From the NCBI GenBank assembly GCA_013824835.1, contig PNOM01000021.1:1-37596 (forward strand): a stretch of 37,596 nucleotides of DNA. Direction: 5' to 3'. This DNA comes from Syntrophus sp. (in: bacteria). Lineage in GTDB: Bacteria > Desulfobacterota > Syntrophorhabdia > Syntrophorhabdales > Syntrophorhabdaceae. The notes under the pieces are model-generated. The model was not told the DNA's origin. It was given only the letters and a program-made list of their open reading frames with translations, and ran no database searches. The position numbers and the translations under genes are program-made. This document shows, piece after piece, positions 8,495 to 14,835 of the stretch. Every line of letters begins with the position of its first letter. Positions within the stretch are counted from its first letter, which is position 1.

Positions 8495-8774
8495 ATCCGT
8501 TGCCCCTTCCTCTTCGCCCGTTTCCGTCTCTCAAATCCAGCATTTTTCCCCTGATTCTCCGTTGAATTCCCATAAATTCGTTAAGGTCAACCTTTGGCCC
8601 GGTCTGTAGTTCCCCCAGAAGCCTGTAAACTTCATTTGTTGCCGGTACGTATCCGACTACTTTCCCGGTAGATGTTCGCTCCAATTCAACCGGAATGCCG
8701 TGCATTTCCAGCCAGGGAGCTGCGCCGGTAAGGTCTGTTAATGTGATTCGTTCTTGATAAGTGGGATTGTCCAT
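8478..8774 (-). CDS. Hypothetical protein, possibly DUF5659-like (98 aa)
   Basis: The product starts MDNPTYQERITLTDLTGAAP after a strong AAAGGAGG site. It looks like a small alpha/beta protein: a segment with WLEMHGIPVELERT, then VVGYVPATNEVYRLLGEL and a final helix DLNEFMGIQRRIRGKML. That pattern (name or column entry, strand, 'f....r.lk..i') recalls DUF5659-type proteins often found beside phage primases. This is a tentative resemblance. The C-terminus is Arg/Gly-rich. It overlaps the primase gene, so a role in replication of the element is plausible but unproven. Confidence 0.6.
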   Translation of the reverse strand: MDNPTYQERITLTDLTGAAPWLEMHGIPVELERTSTGKVVGYVPATNEVYRLLGELQTGPKVDLNEFMGIQRRIRGKMLDLRDGNGRRGRGNGYERTY

Positions 8775-8870
8775 AAGCCCTTTCCTCCTTTGTGCGTCAA
8801 TGCTTTGTTAAAATTAAATTTTAGAGTAAGGGTGCAACTACTTCATTTTTTGATTTTGTCAATTGCGATG

Positions 8871-9719
8871 TTACTTGACAGAACGGTTGAGGGTACTGAG
8901 ACTGGCTGACACGGCGTTTTCTAAAATAGCGTCCGCATAATCCCGCGGATGTAAGATCAGATATTTCAATTCTTTCGTGGACAGGATAACAATTCTCGGT
9001 TCGTGAATGCTGCCCCAATTCATCAGGGAATCATAATCGTCCTTCCATGTTTCATCGAGTGCGCTCTCGGTGCTGTAATCTGTTCCAAGGGTGTCCAGCA
9101 CTTTCTTACACTTCGTAGTCGTGTGGTCGGCTAATATCTTTAGGAGCTCCCTTGCAGCCTCAGTACCTTGTGGAAGCCCTTTTTTTCCACCGCGGTGTTT
9201 TGGCACAAGGTTTTGAATAAACATTTTCTTAATGTCTTCTCTTGTTTCTTTCATGTAAGGCGGAATAACCCCGGTTTTGGCTGCCCACAAGAGCATGACG
9301 AAACGGCGAAGCGTCTCGTCGTTGTATAGTAAGCGGTCTGGGTTTTCCGCAATACTTCTCAAGAAAGCCGCGTGGTCAATGGCAATAACAGGAATTTCAC
9401 GCCCGGTTGAGTTATCAGGTACAGTCTTTAAAAACCTGAAGTACAGGTCGTCGGGCTCGTTTTGAGTACCTTGCCTTGTCTTGACTGCGTAAAGAGTCAG
9501 TCCCCGAAGTATACTCTCAAAAGTAGCGTGCTCATAGAAGATACCCCAAGGGTCTGAAGCCTCCCCCCGCTTTTCGACATGAGGGATTTGCATCCCTTTG
9601 CCCGGTTCAATCCGCTCGCAAGTTATATCAATCTTTAAACCTGTGGTATAGGTGGCAAGATAACGGATATTGGTATCTCTGTTGTGGTCAAAGAAATTGA
9701 AGGTAAAGCCTTTATCCAT
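8871..9719 (-). CDS. Hypothetical protein, first gene of the replication block (282 aa)
   Basis: I do not recognise this family. The protein starts MDKGFTFNFFDHNRDTNIRY just after AAAGGGGA and is soluble, with no signal sequence. It has a beta-rich N-terminal third, a middle with FLRSIAENPDRLLYND and FVMLLWAAKTG, a basic segment PKHRGGKKGLP (about 173-183), and a C-terminal part with several short helices. It is read from a good promoter at 9814-9842 and comes before the primase and helicase genes. A role in replication initiation or copy control is a guess from position only. Confidence 0.65.
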   Translation of the reverse strand: MDKGFTFNFFDHNRDTNIRYLATYTTGLKIDITCERIEPGKGMQIPHVEKRGEASDPWGIFYEHATFESILRGLTLYAVKTRQGTQNEPDDLYFRFLKTVPDNSTGREIPVIAIDHAAFLRSIAENPDRLLYNDETLRRFVMLLWAAKTGVIPPYMKETREDIKKMFIQNLVPKHRGGKKGLPQGTEAARELLKILADHTTTKCKKVLDTLGTDYSTESALDETWKDDYDSLMNWGSIHEPRIVILSTKELKYLILHPRDYADAILENAVSASLSTLNRSVK

Positions 9720-9813
9720 TCCCCTTTACCGCTCCCTTGGAAATTCCCTATTCATTCAGGAGAAAGCCTGGTTGGGTTCCGGGCTATTCGGTGATTGGCC
9801 TATCTCCTGTGTG

Positions 9814-9842
9814 ATTCTATCCTATTGCATCAACCTTGACAA
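9814..9842 (-). promoter_or_regulatory. Sigma70-like promoter for the replication block
   Basis: On the minus strand, -35 TTGTCA (9842-9837), a 17-base spacer and -10 TAGAAT (9819-9814) each differ from consensus at one base. Transcription would start near 9807 and give a leader of about 88 bases before the 282-residue protein. This makes the block from 9719 down to the integrase independent of the recombinase promoter. Confidence 0.6.
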
Positions 9843-9912
9843 TCCTCTTTTTCAGCAAGCTACCGCCATGCATGATATTTTGCCTTTATTCGATTGTCCC
9901 CCCCCCTTGGTG

Positions 9913-10065
9913 TTACTCTTGCTTCAAGTAGTCCTGTGTCCTGTTATGTTCCGTCTCGGTCATATGTTCATAAAGCTTTTTTAATCTCTTCATCTCCGGT
10001 TCCTGTAAAATGTTCTTTCTGTCAAGCACTGTGCGGTGATTGACAATATTTGCAATCTTGCCCAT
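9913..10065 (-). CDS. Small protein downstream of the serine recombinase (50 aa)
   Basis: The frame starts at ATG 10065-10063, immediately after the recombinase stop codon at 10068-10066, with AAGGCGGC as ribosome site inside the recombinase end. It encodes 50 residues beginning MGKIANIVNHRTVLDRKNIL and ending QDYLKQE, and stops at 9915-9913. It is charged and helical with no cysteine. The direct abutment on the recombinase implies translational coupling, so it may be a partner or antagonist of that enzyme. A run of nine C (plus strand 9898-9906) follows the stop. No homology recognised. Confidence 0.5.
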   Translation of the reverse strand: MGKIANIVNHRTVLDRKNILQEPEMKRLKKLYEHMTETEHNRTQDYLKQE

Positions 10066-10737
10066 TTATGCCGCCTTTTTGAGGATGTTTGATACCGTTT
10101 GAGGATGCCACGATTTACCCGTTGCCTTGTGGCCCTCTCTGGTAAGTTTCTCGCATATTGACCGAAGCGTGTAGCCCTTGCCCTTGAGGTCTTTGATAAG
10201 CCTTATTGCTTCCTGCTCTGTCTGATTCTGCAGAAGGGTTTTTCCGTCTTCCCCCAGGGTCCAGCCATAGGGTATTTGTCCGGCCCGCTCGCCTTTATCA
10301 ATCTTGTGTTGCAGGGCGTCATGGGTTCTTTCACTTATGGTGTCCCGTTCCCATTGATTCATTGATGCCATGATATTCAGGAAGAACTTACCCATAGCAC
10401 TTTTCGTGTCAATCCGCTCTGTTATGCTGTGGAAAGCTACAGACTTCTTCTCTATGAGGTCCATGAGGGTTAGGGTATCCTTTACCCTTCGGGAAAGCCG
10501 GTCAAGCTTGTAGACAACCACAGCGTCAATCTGACGGGCCTTGACTTTACCAAGCAAGGATTGAATGCCTTCACGGTTAAGGTCTTTACCGCTTTTCCCG
10601 GCATCCTCAATGATCTCCACAAGGTCAAGGTCATTCAGTTCACAGTAGGCGGTAATTTTGGCTTTCTGATTGTCAAGGCTGATTCCTTCGCGGGCTTGTT
10701 CGTCTGTGGAAACCCTTGTATATCCGATGGCTCTCAT
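10066..10737 (-). CDS. Serine recombinase (resolvase/invertase family)
   Basis: A 223-residue site-specific recombinase. The catalytic domain has Ser10 in MRAIGYTRVS and the usual KLDRLSRRVKDTL segment, and the C-terminal part (about 150-223) carries a DNA-binding helix-turn-helix (GYTLRSICEKL ... WHPQTVSNIL). The length lies between classical resolvases and large serine integrases. The start is the ATG at 10737 with AAAGGAGC upstream. With a tyrosine integrase at the other end of the element, this enzyme more likely resolves multimers or inverts DNA than integrates the element. It is divergent from the excisionase-like gene, and its promoter shares a control region with it. Confidence 0.92.
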   Translation of the reverse strand: MRAIGYTRVSTDEQAREGISLDNQKAKITAYCELNDLDLVEIIEDAGKSGKDLNREGIQSLLGKVKARQIDAVVVYKLDRLSRRVKDTLTLMDLIEKKSVAFHSITERIDTKSAMGKFFLNIMASMNQWERDTISERTHDALQHKIDKGERAGQIPYGWTLGEDGKTLLQNQTEQEAIRLIKDLKGKGYTLRSICEKLTREGHKATGKSWHPQTVSNILKKAA

Positions 10738-10776
10738 TGTCCGTGCTCCTTTCTCCGTTGGTATATAATTTCAGTT

Positions 10777-10852
10777 GATTACAATAGATTACATATAGTT
10801 AATATTGATGTCAAGTGAAATCAATTGAAATCTTGACAACTATATTGAAATC
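10777..10852. promoter_or_regulatory. Operator array: five phased heptamers
   Basis: Three plus-strand TGAAATC heptamers start at 10816, 10826 and 10846. Two minus-strand TGTAATC heptamers (read as GATTACA on the plus strand) start at 10777 and 10787. Spacings of 10, 20 and 10 bases put each group on one face of the helix. The outer parts form an imperfect inverted repeat (10783-10800 with 10838-10856). The array overlaps both divergent promoters and probably binds the excisionase-like protein or the recombinase. Confidence 0.55.
10786..10814 (-). promoter_or_regulatory. Candidate promoter of the serine recombinase
   Basis: On the minus strand there is a perfect -35 TTGACA (10814-10809), a 17-base spacer and a weaker -10 TAATCT (10791-10786). 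The -35 lies in a GTCAAG/CTTGAC inverted repeat whose other arm holds the -35 of the opposite promoter. Confidence 0.45.
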
Positions 10853-10861
10853 TATTATTAT
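10834..10861 (+). promoter_or_regulatory. Promoter of the excisionase-like gene (leaderless)
   Basis: A perfect -35 TTGACA (10834-10839), a 16-base spacer and -10 TATTAT (10856-10861) lie directly before the ATG at 10868. Transcription would start at or within a base or two of that ATG, which explains why no ribosome binding site is present. Confidence 0.6.
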
Positions 10862-10867
10862 TGATAG

Positions 10868-11044
10868 ATGGTAGACGAAAACTTCCTTAAATTAAAAGAT
10901 GTCGCTGAAAAACTCGGAGTTTCAAAGGTTACACTTTGGAGATGGATTAGAGACGGAAAACTATCTGCTGTCAAGCTATCACAGAGAACCGTTTATGTCC
11001 GCAAAGAAGAATTGGATAGATTTATCCAAGAATCTGAGAAATAG
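10868..11044 (+). CDS. Excisionase-like / MerR-type HTH protein (58 aa)
   Basis: The frame MVDENFLKLKDVAEKLGVSK continues as a helix-turn-helix (VTLWRWIRDG) and a wing (LSAVKLSQRTVYVRKEELD), ending FIQESEK. This is the compact winged HTH_17/excisionase fold that bends att-site DNA or regulates early phage genes. In-frame codons just upstream include a stop, so the ATG at 10868 is the only sensible start. It has no ribosome site and sits seven bases after the -10 box, so its mRNA is probably leaderless. It is divergent from the serine recombinase across a phased repeat array that it may bind. It is likely the directionality factor for the tyrosine integrase, although it lies at the other end of the element. 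Confidence 0.75.
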   Translation: MVDENFLKLKDVAEKLGVSKVTLWRWIRDGKLSAVKLSQRTVYVRKEELDRFIQESEK

Positions 11045-11091
11045 CAAAGATTAATCCTGCTCACAAGCCCAGGGGATAGGGTTAAACCGAT

Positions 11092-11133
11092 AAGGCCGAT
11101 CAAGTCCCCCTTCGTTGGCCTTCCCCTCTTTTT
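11092..11133 (+). terminator. Probable terminator of the excisionase-like gene
   Basis: AAGGCC (11092-11097) pairs with GGCCTT (11117-11122), followed by a C/T-rich stretch ending in five T (11129-11133). The loop is long (19 bases), so the call is tentative. Confidence 0.35.
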
Positions 11134-11158
11134 ATATCATGCCGATTATCATTCATGA

Positions 11159-11187
11159 TTGACGAAATCCGGTCCAGGTGCTATGCT
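11159..11187 (+). promoter_or_regulatory. Sigma70-like promoter of the candidate RNA
   Basis: The -35 is TTGACG (11159-11164), the spacer is 17 bases, and the -10 is TATGCT (11182-11187). The predicted start at 11194-11196 coincides with the first base of the closing stem of the folded RNA that follows. Confidence 0.55.
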
Positions 11188-11194
11188 TTCTTTA

Positions 11195-11340
11195 AGGCTG
11201 GGAAGCGTCTTGGACGTTTGAGGGAGTACCTCCTTTTGAGGTGCATTGCTCGTCCCGGCCTTCTTTGCTTTGGCCTAAGATTGCGCTAAGAGCTCCTGAG
11301 TTGGAACGGAGGGTCTGCGCCACTTCCCAAAGCAATTTCT
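11195..11340 (+). ncRNA. Candidate structured noncoding RNA (unknown class)
   Basis: About 140 bases fold as a closed multi-branch structure. The closing stem is GCT-GGGAAG (11197-11205) with CTTCCC-aa-AGC (11323-11333). Inside it are four hairpins in series: CGTC-TTG-GACG (11206-11216); GGGAG/ACCTC with GAGGT/CTC..CCC (11222-11256); GGCC..GGCC (11257-11275); and GCGC-AGA-CTCC with GGAG-TCT-GCGC (11283-11320). No long frame crosses it and a promoter is positioned exactly at its 5' end. The 3' end is not sharply defined; TTTCTTTT (11336-11343) follows the closing stem. I do not recognise it as 6S, tmRNA, SRP, RNase P or a known riboswitch. Confidence 0.5.
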
Positions 11341-11344
11341 TTTG

Positions 11345-11421
11345 TTGAAATAGTCTGATCTCACAATATACAACATAAAGATAGGTTATAATATCGTTAC
11401 CGCTGAAACGACTATTTCAGC
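11345..11421 (+). promoter_or_regulatory. Alternative RNA/DNA stems after the candidate RNA
   Basis: TGAAATAGTC (11345-11354) is a perfect inverted repeat of GACTATTTCA (11410-11419). The second arm also forms a local hairpin GCTGAAA-cgacta-TTTCAGC (11402-11421), so the two pairings exclude each other, as in attenuators. A TATAAT box lies at 11387-11392 between them, without a convincing -35. The rest of 11422-11512 shows nothing recognisable. Confidence 0.35.
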
Positions 11422-11512
11422 CACCTCCCGTCGCATAAAGTGAAATCAATGCAGATTTATCTTGAATAAAGCAACAAAAGGCGGATAATTGAAGTAATTA
11501 CCCACAGGGGGT

Positions 11513-11602
11513 ATGAAAGCGATTGTGCTTAAGGGCGTAAAAGACAGGATCATATTCTTCAGGATTACGAAAAGAATGAGGGATTTATATGGTGTTCAGT
11601 AG
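11513..11602 (+). CDS. Possible 29-residue leader peptide
   Basis: MKAIVLKGVKDRIIFFRITK and nine further codons are read from an ATG preceded by AGGGGGT, at very short spacing, and end at a TAG at 11600-11602 inside the next gene. The product is basic and overlaps the start of the membrane protein gene, which would allow translational coupling. Coding status is uncertain. Confidence 0.25.
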   Translation: MKAIVLKGVKDRIIFFRITKRMRDLYGVQ

Positions 11603-11855
11603 CCCGGATAAGGAAATCGTCCATTACGAACGACGGCTGAAAAGATGGGACGCAACTCTTGTGATTTCCATAATACTTGCGGGATGTTTTTATATAAATG
11701 GTCTTGATCATCTAATTAAAACGGGTCACGGATGGACTGTTTTGCTATGTCACATTTTCATTGGAATAGCTATATGGGCGTATGTGACGGACAAGGACTA
11801 TCGGGCTACCATTAGAAACATTAAAAGGCGGAACAACATTAATGATGACGACTAA
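11589..11855 (+). CDS. Two-helix membrane protein, element cargo (88 aa)
   Basis: The product starts MVFSSPDKEIVHYERRLKRW and has two hydrophobic helices (about 22-38 and 50-66), separated by GLDHLIKTGHGW and followed by a charged tail ending RRNNINDDD. This fits a small inner-membrane protein with both ends in the cytoplasm. The ribosome site GAGGGA lies six bases before the ATG. It is 15 bases upstream of the lipoprotein gene, so the two form an operon on the opposite strand from the replication genes. Small membrane proteins in this position of satellites and prophages often act in superinfection exclusion or immunity, but nothing in the sequence proves that here. Confidence 0.65.
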   Translation: MVFSSPDKEIVHYERRLKRWDATLVISIILAGCFYINGLDHLIKTGHGWTVLLCHIFIGIAIWAYVTDKDYRATIRNIKRRNNINDDD

Positions 11856-11870
11856 CTCGAAGGGGGGATA

Positions 11871-12485
11871 ATGCTCAAAAAACTTATATCATTCACATGC
11901 TGCATGTTTCTTTTCGTAGGTTGCGCCAGCCAATCGGTAAAAATTATAAGCAACCCTCCTGGTGCCAGGCTTTTGCTTGATGGAGTATATAAAGGGGATA
12001 CGCCAATAGAGGTAACTATGCGTAACAGCACATTTAAACGGCCATCAATACAATTAAGCAAGGAGGGATATGAGACCCTTACCACCCACGCACAATATAA
12101 GCCATACGTCCCGGCAATAGTGCTCAATGTTCTTTTTTTCACCCCTCTGCTTCTTGTTAATTCTGCATGTCCAGAAAATGAATATACTTATAACTTGGTG
12201 AAGTCAGGCCAATTATCTTCAACAGCCACATCAAGCCAACCATCGACCGCGCCCCTCTCGTCCCCTCCGTCAAAAATAGACAATTCCCCCAAATCAAAAT
12301 GCGCCACCTCCTACCCACGAGACTTCGCCCTTCAAGCCGATTGCGTCAATCCCCCCAACTGGAAGGAGATAAAACAGAAGATCAGGACAAAGTGTGCCGG
12401 GGATTACCCGAATGATTTTGTAAAACAGGCTGATTGTGTGCGCACGAATGGAGAGGCGGCGGGGTGGCTGGAACTGAATAAGTAG
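11871..12485 (+). CDS. PEGA-domain lipoprotein, element cargo (204 aa)
   Basis: MLKKLISFTCCMFLFVGCAS is a lipoprotein signal with lipobox FVGC, so the mature protein is anchored by Cys18. Residues about 22-70 form a PEGA domain (VKIISNPPGARLLLDG ... KGDTPIEV). A hydrophobic helix follows at about 83-98, then a Ser/Thr/Pro-rich linker (about 113-140). The C-terminal 65 residues contain two copies of a short motif, KCATSYPRDFALQADCV and KCAGDYPNDFVKQADCV, each with two Cys that could pair. The ribosome site AAGGGGGG is strong. Together with the upstream membrane protein it looks like cell-envelope cargo of the element, perhaps changing the surface to exclude phages; that role is inferred. Confidence 0.75.
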   Translation: MLKKLISFTCCMFLFVGCASQSVKIISNPPGARLLLDGVYKGDTPIEVTMRNSTFKRPSIQLSKEGYETLTTHAQYKPYVPAIVLNVLFFTPLLLVNSACPENEYTYNLVKSGQLSSTATSSQPSTAPLSSPPSKIDNSPKSKCATSYPRDFALQADCVNPPNWKEIKQKIRTKCAGDYPNDFVKQADCVRTNGEAAGWLELNK

Positions 12486-12517
12486 TGAGATAAAGAATAA
12501 AGCGGGGGGGGTCAGAC

Positions 12518-12569
12518 TGCACGGAAGGACATGGACCTATACTTTTGTACTCCTTGATTTTGCCGTGCA
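12518..12569 (+). terminator. Hairpin at the right end of the element
   Basis: TGCACGG-AAGGA (12518-12529) pairs with TCCTT (12551-12555) and CCGTGCA (12563-12569), interrupted by a seven-base bulge. It follows the lipoprotein stop and a run of eight G (12503-12510). No T-run follows, so termination is uncertain; it could instead be a structural part of the attachment region. Confidence 0.35.
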
Positions 12570-12589
12570 TTGTGGGGGCGTTTTGTGTG

Positions 12590-12608
12590 TTGTGTCTTAT
12601 TTGTGTTC
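12590..12608 (+). repeat. Candidate integrase arm site, right copy
   Basis: Exact copy, same orientation, of the 19-mer at 2215-2233, 41 bases inside the right attachment core. Confidence 0.55.
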
Positions 12609-12649
12609 AGTACACTATGCAGAACCCTATATTTATTGAGTCCTGGTAT

Positions 12650-12675
12650 GTTCGAATCCTACTCCCTCCGCCATT
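12650..12675 (+). repeat. attR, second copy of the tRNA-Ser 3' end
   Basis: Identical over 26 bases to 2153-2178. Here it is an isolated tRNA fragment with no acceptor 5' strand, which marks the host junction of the element. Confidence 0.9.
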
Positions 12676-12731
12676 ATAAATCATGTAAAAGCCCTGAAAG
12701 GCCAGAGTTTTGGCTTGCCAAATCCCGGATT

Positions 12732-13640
12732 CTATTCGCTGATTGCCCCTTGGAGCGTCACCTCACCGGCCCTTCCTTCCATGTGACCGTAAGAGATTCC
12801 GCAAAAGGGCGTCTCTGCCTTATCTTTACTGTGAATAGCAATATCGATGAGTCTTCTGAATGTATAGCCTTCGGACAGGGTACGCTGGATCAGCGCATCA
12901 AGAAAGCCTGTCCATTTGTTTCCCTCAAGCTGTGTATGGATAGTCAGTATGTTCACCCCTTCCTCCAGCAGATTGAAGTAGTATTCCGCGAGAGAGGCCG
13001 GGTCTGTGCCGACGACACCTACTACCTCGTCAAGGGTGGGGAGTGTGGTAGGAACCTGAAGCACTTTGAAGCGTGTGCCTTCCATGACAGGAAAGAAAGG
13101 CTGCCGGCCCCTTGTATCGCTCGTATAGGCAAAACCATGAGACTCAAAGAATGCCAATGCATGGCGATTTATCATCCAGCCCGGCGCGGCAAAGGAGAGA
13201 GGGGCGGTTCCGAGGACTGCCCGGTACGTATCTATTGCCTTTCCAAGTATGCTTTCTGTCTTTTCCTTGTTGAGGTGTTTTATGTGATCATGCCAGTAGA
13301 CGTGGTCAAGACCATGAATCCCTGCCTCGTGCCCTTCCTGCACGATCACCCGGAGAAGATCCTTGTTTTTTCCGGCTATTTCAGGACCAGGGAGGAGAAT
13401 GCCGTACATAAGGGTTTTAAGGCCCCAGGTGTCAAGGATGCCTATTCGTCCCTGGTTTTTTAAAAAGCCTTTTCTGGTGAATACGCGTTTCACCGTCCAC
13501 CCGGTGTCATCCTTTCCCATAGGCACAAAGAAACTTGCATTAATGTTGTATTTCCTGAAAAGGGAAAGCAGGACGGGTGTGCCCTGTCTCATACCCACAT
13601 GGGAGTCCACGTCCACCTTGATGCCGATTACTCTATTCAG
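12732..13640 (-). CDS. arnD: ArnD-type polysaccharide deacetylase (deformylase)
   Basis: ArnD removes the formyl group from 4-deoxy-4-formamido-L-arabinose on undecaprenyl phosphate so that the free amino sugar can be moved to lipid A. The protein has the NodB-fold motifs: metal Asp in IKVDVDSHVG, the HGLDHVYWHDH metal-binding region, AAPGWMINRH, and TLPTLDEVVG as in ArnD. The only common start codon (GTG 13616) would cut off the first strand. Alignment in length with known ArnD (beginning before V-G-x-x-DVD) favours the CTG at 13640, which has GGGGGG about six bases upstream. The start is therefore an inference. It is the last gene of the arn operon, separated from it by a palindromic repeat unit. 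Confidence 0.85.
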   Translation of the reverse strand: MNRVIGIKVDVDSHVGMRQGTPVLLSLFRKYNINASFFVPMGKDDTGWTVKRVFTRKGFLKNQGRIGILDTWGLKTLMYGILLPGPEIAGKNKDLLRVIVQEGHEAGIHGLDHVYWHDHIKHLNKEKTESILGKAIDTYRAVLGTAPLSFAAPGWMINRHALAFFESHGFAYTSDTRGRQPFFPVMEGTRFKVLQVPTTLPTLDEVVGVVGTDPASLAEYYFNLLEEGVNILTIHTQLEGNKWTGFLDALIQRTLSEGYTFRRLIDIAIHSKDKAETPFCGISYGHMEGRAGEVTLQGAISE

Positions 13641-13672
13641 GTGATCCCCCCTTCCCGATGCGGACGCGCGTC

Positions 13673-13798
13673 ATACGGAGTTGTATTCAAAAGCACATCG
13701 AGGCGACGACAAGGAGCCGACGCAGGTGTACTTTTGCAGTACATCGAGGAGCGCGACGAGGAGGCAACAAAGAGGGGCGAATGAAGACAACTCCGTAT
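13673..13798. repeat. Palindrome-centred dispersed repeat, copy A
   Basis: A GC-rich core (about 13689-13782) with an inner TGTACTTTTGCAGTACA palindrome and GA(G/C)GAG-type runs is flanked by complementary arms. The left arm ATACGGAGTTGTATTC (13673-13688) and right arm (13783-13798) match with one mismatch. Related cores lie at 27643-27729 and 35167-35274, in the opposite orientation and with different arms. It sits between two arn genes and its right arm provides the arnA stop codon. Confidence 0.6.
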
Positions 13799-14835
13799 CA
13801 GCAGCCCGTTTTCAGATTTGATTCAAGGTAGTACTCAAGGGTCCTCTTAAGGGCTGTATCAAGATCCACCTGTGGTTCCCATCCGATGAGATCCTTTGCC
13901 TTCTTGATGGAAGGTACCCTGCGGTCGATATCCTGGTAGCCCTCGCCATAAAACTCCCTGGAAAAGACTTCGATGATCTCGGAATGCTTTGTGTAATGAC
14001 GGGTGCTCGGATGATTCACGAACAGGGTTTTCAGTTTCTCGGCAAGTTCCCTGACGGTAGCCTCATTATTCGGATTGCCGATATTAAATATCTGACCGTT
14101 GCATTTGCCGTCCTCATTTTCGATAATCTTTATAAGGCAGGCGATCCCGTCATCTATATAGGTGAAGCATCTTTTCTGGGTGCCGCCGTCAACGAGGCGG
14201 ATAGGTTCGCTCAAAAAGAGATTGCTGATAAACTGGGTAACAACCCTGGAGCTTCCTTCCTTTTCAGGGTCTGTGGTCAGTTCGTCAAGCTTTGGTCCTA
14301 CCCAGTTGAAGGGCCTGAAGAGGGTAAATCTGAGGCCTCTCTGGAATCCATATGCCCAGATTACCCGGTCAAGAAGCTGCTTAGAAGAGCTGTATATCCA
14401 CCTCTGTTTGTTTATGGGGCCGGTTACAAGAGGACTCTCATCCTCGTTGAATTCACTGTCCGGGCACATGCCATAGACCTCGGAAGTAGAAGGAAAGAGG
14501 AGCCTTTTTTCATATTTAACACATAATCTGACGATATTCAGGTTCTGCTCAAAGTCAAGCTCAAACACCCTGAGAGGTTCCTTTACATACGTAGCCGGGG
14601 TGGCAATAGCAACAAGGGGCATAATGACATCGCATTTTTTCACGTTGTATTCGATCCACTCCCTGTTGATGGATATATCACCTTCCACGAAATGGAAACG
14701 GTCATTCCCGAGACATGTATCAAGCTTGTCATTCCGGATATCCATACCGTATATTTCCCAGTCTTTTTCCTGCAGGATACGGGCAGTGAGACTGTTTCCT
14801 ATGAATCCGTTGACCCCGAGTATAAGTATCTTCAA
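13798..14835 (-). CDS. arnA: UDP-glucuronate oxidative decarboxylase (ArnA C-terminal part as separate gene)
   Basis: This 345-residue enzyme matches the dehydrogenase half of ArnA, which oxidises and decarboxylates UDP-glucuronic acid to the UDP-4-keto-arabinose intermediate. It shows the Rossmann motif GVNGFIG (Gly7, Gly10, Gly13), VEGDIS, the catalytic set STSEVYG (Ser118, Glu119) and YSSSK (Tyr148, Lys152), and [10 protein letters not shown] with the arginine typical of ArnA decarboxylases. In enterobacteria this domain is fused behind the formyltransferase; here it is a separate gene whose TTG start (14835) overlaps the formyltransferase stop (TTGA), with GGGAGG upstream. Coupled translation would keep the two proteins equimolar. 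Confidence 0.9.
   Translation of the reverse strand: MKILILGVNGFIGNSLTARILQEKDWEIYGMDIRNDKLDTCLGNDRFHFVEGDISINREWIEYNVKKCDVIMPLVAIATPATYVKEPLRVFELDFEQNLNIVRLCVKYEKRLLFPSTSEVYGMCPDSEFNEDESPLVTGPINKQRWIYSSSKQLLDRVIWAYGFQRGLRFTLFRPFNWVGPKLDELTTDPEKEGSSRVVTQFISNLFLSEPIRLVDGGTQKRCFTYIDDGIACLIKIIENEDGKCNGQIFNIGNPNNEATVRELAEKLKTLFVNHPSTRHYTKHSEIIEVFSREFYGEGYQDIDRRVPSIKKAKDLIGWEPQVDLDTALKRTLEYYLESNLKTGC

Larger units (their letters stand above)
2153..12675. mobile_element. Integrated element in tRNA-Ser, satellite-like
   Basis: The element lies between two identical 26-bp copies of the tRNA-Ser 3' end. It has a tyrosine integrase next to the tRNA, an excisionase-like HTH gene, a serine recombinase, a primase, an AAA-type ATPase, a DEAD/DEAH helicase and a small-terminase-like protein. 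Most genes are on the minus strand with overlapping start and stop codons. No gene for capsid, portal, large terminase, tail, lysis, relaxase or type IV secretion is seen. Size and content fit a phage satellite or a replicating integrative element; a prophage reduced by deletion is the alternative. Confidence 0.85.

Noticed and set aside
11195-11333. Interpretation of the folded region as 6S RNA, SRP RNA or tmRNA.
   Set aside because: It has several hairpins in series instead of the single long rod of 6S, and no tag peptide, tRNA-like end or SRP tetraloop was seen.
2153-12675. Conjugative element (ICE) interpretation.
   Set aside because: No relaxase, coupling protein or type IV secretion gene is present.
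12686-13463. A long open frame on the plus strand across the arnD region.
   Set aside because: It lies antisense to a gene with clear ArnD motifs and starts in the attR region; it is a shadow frame.
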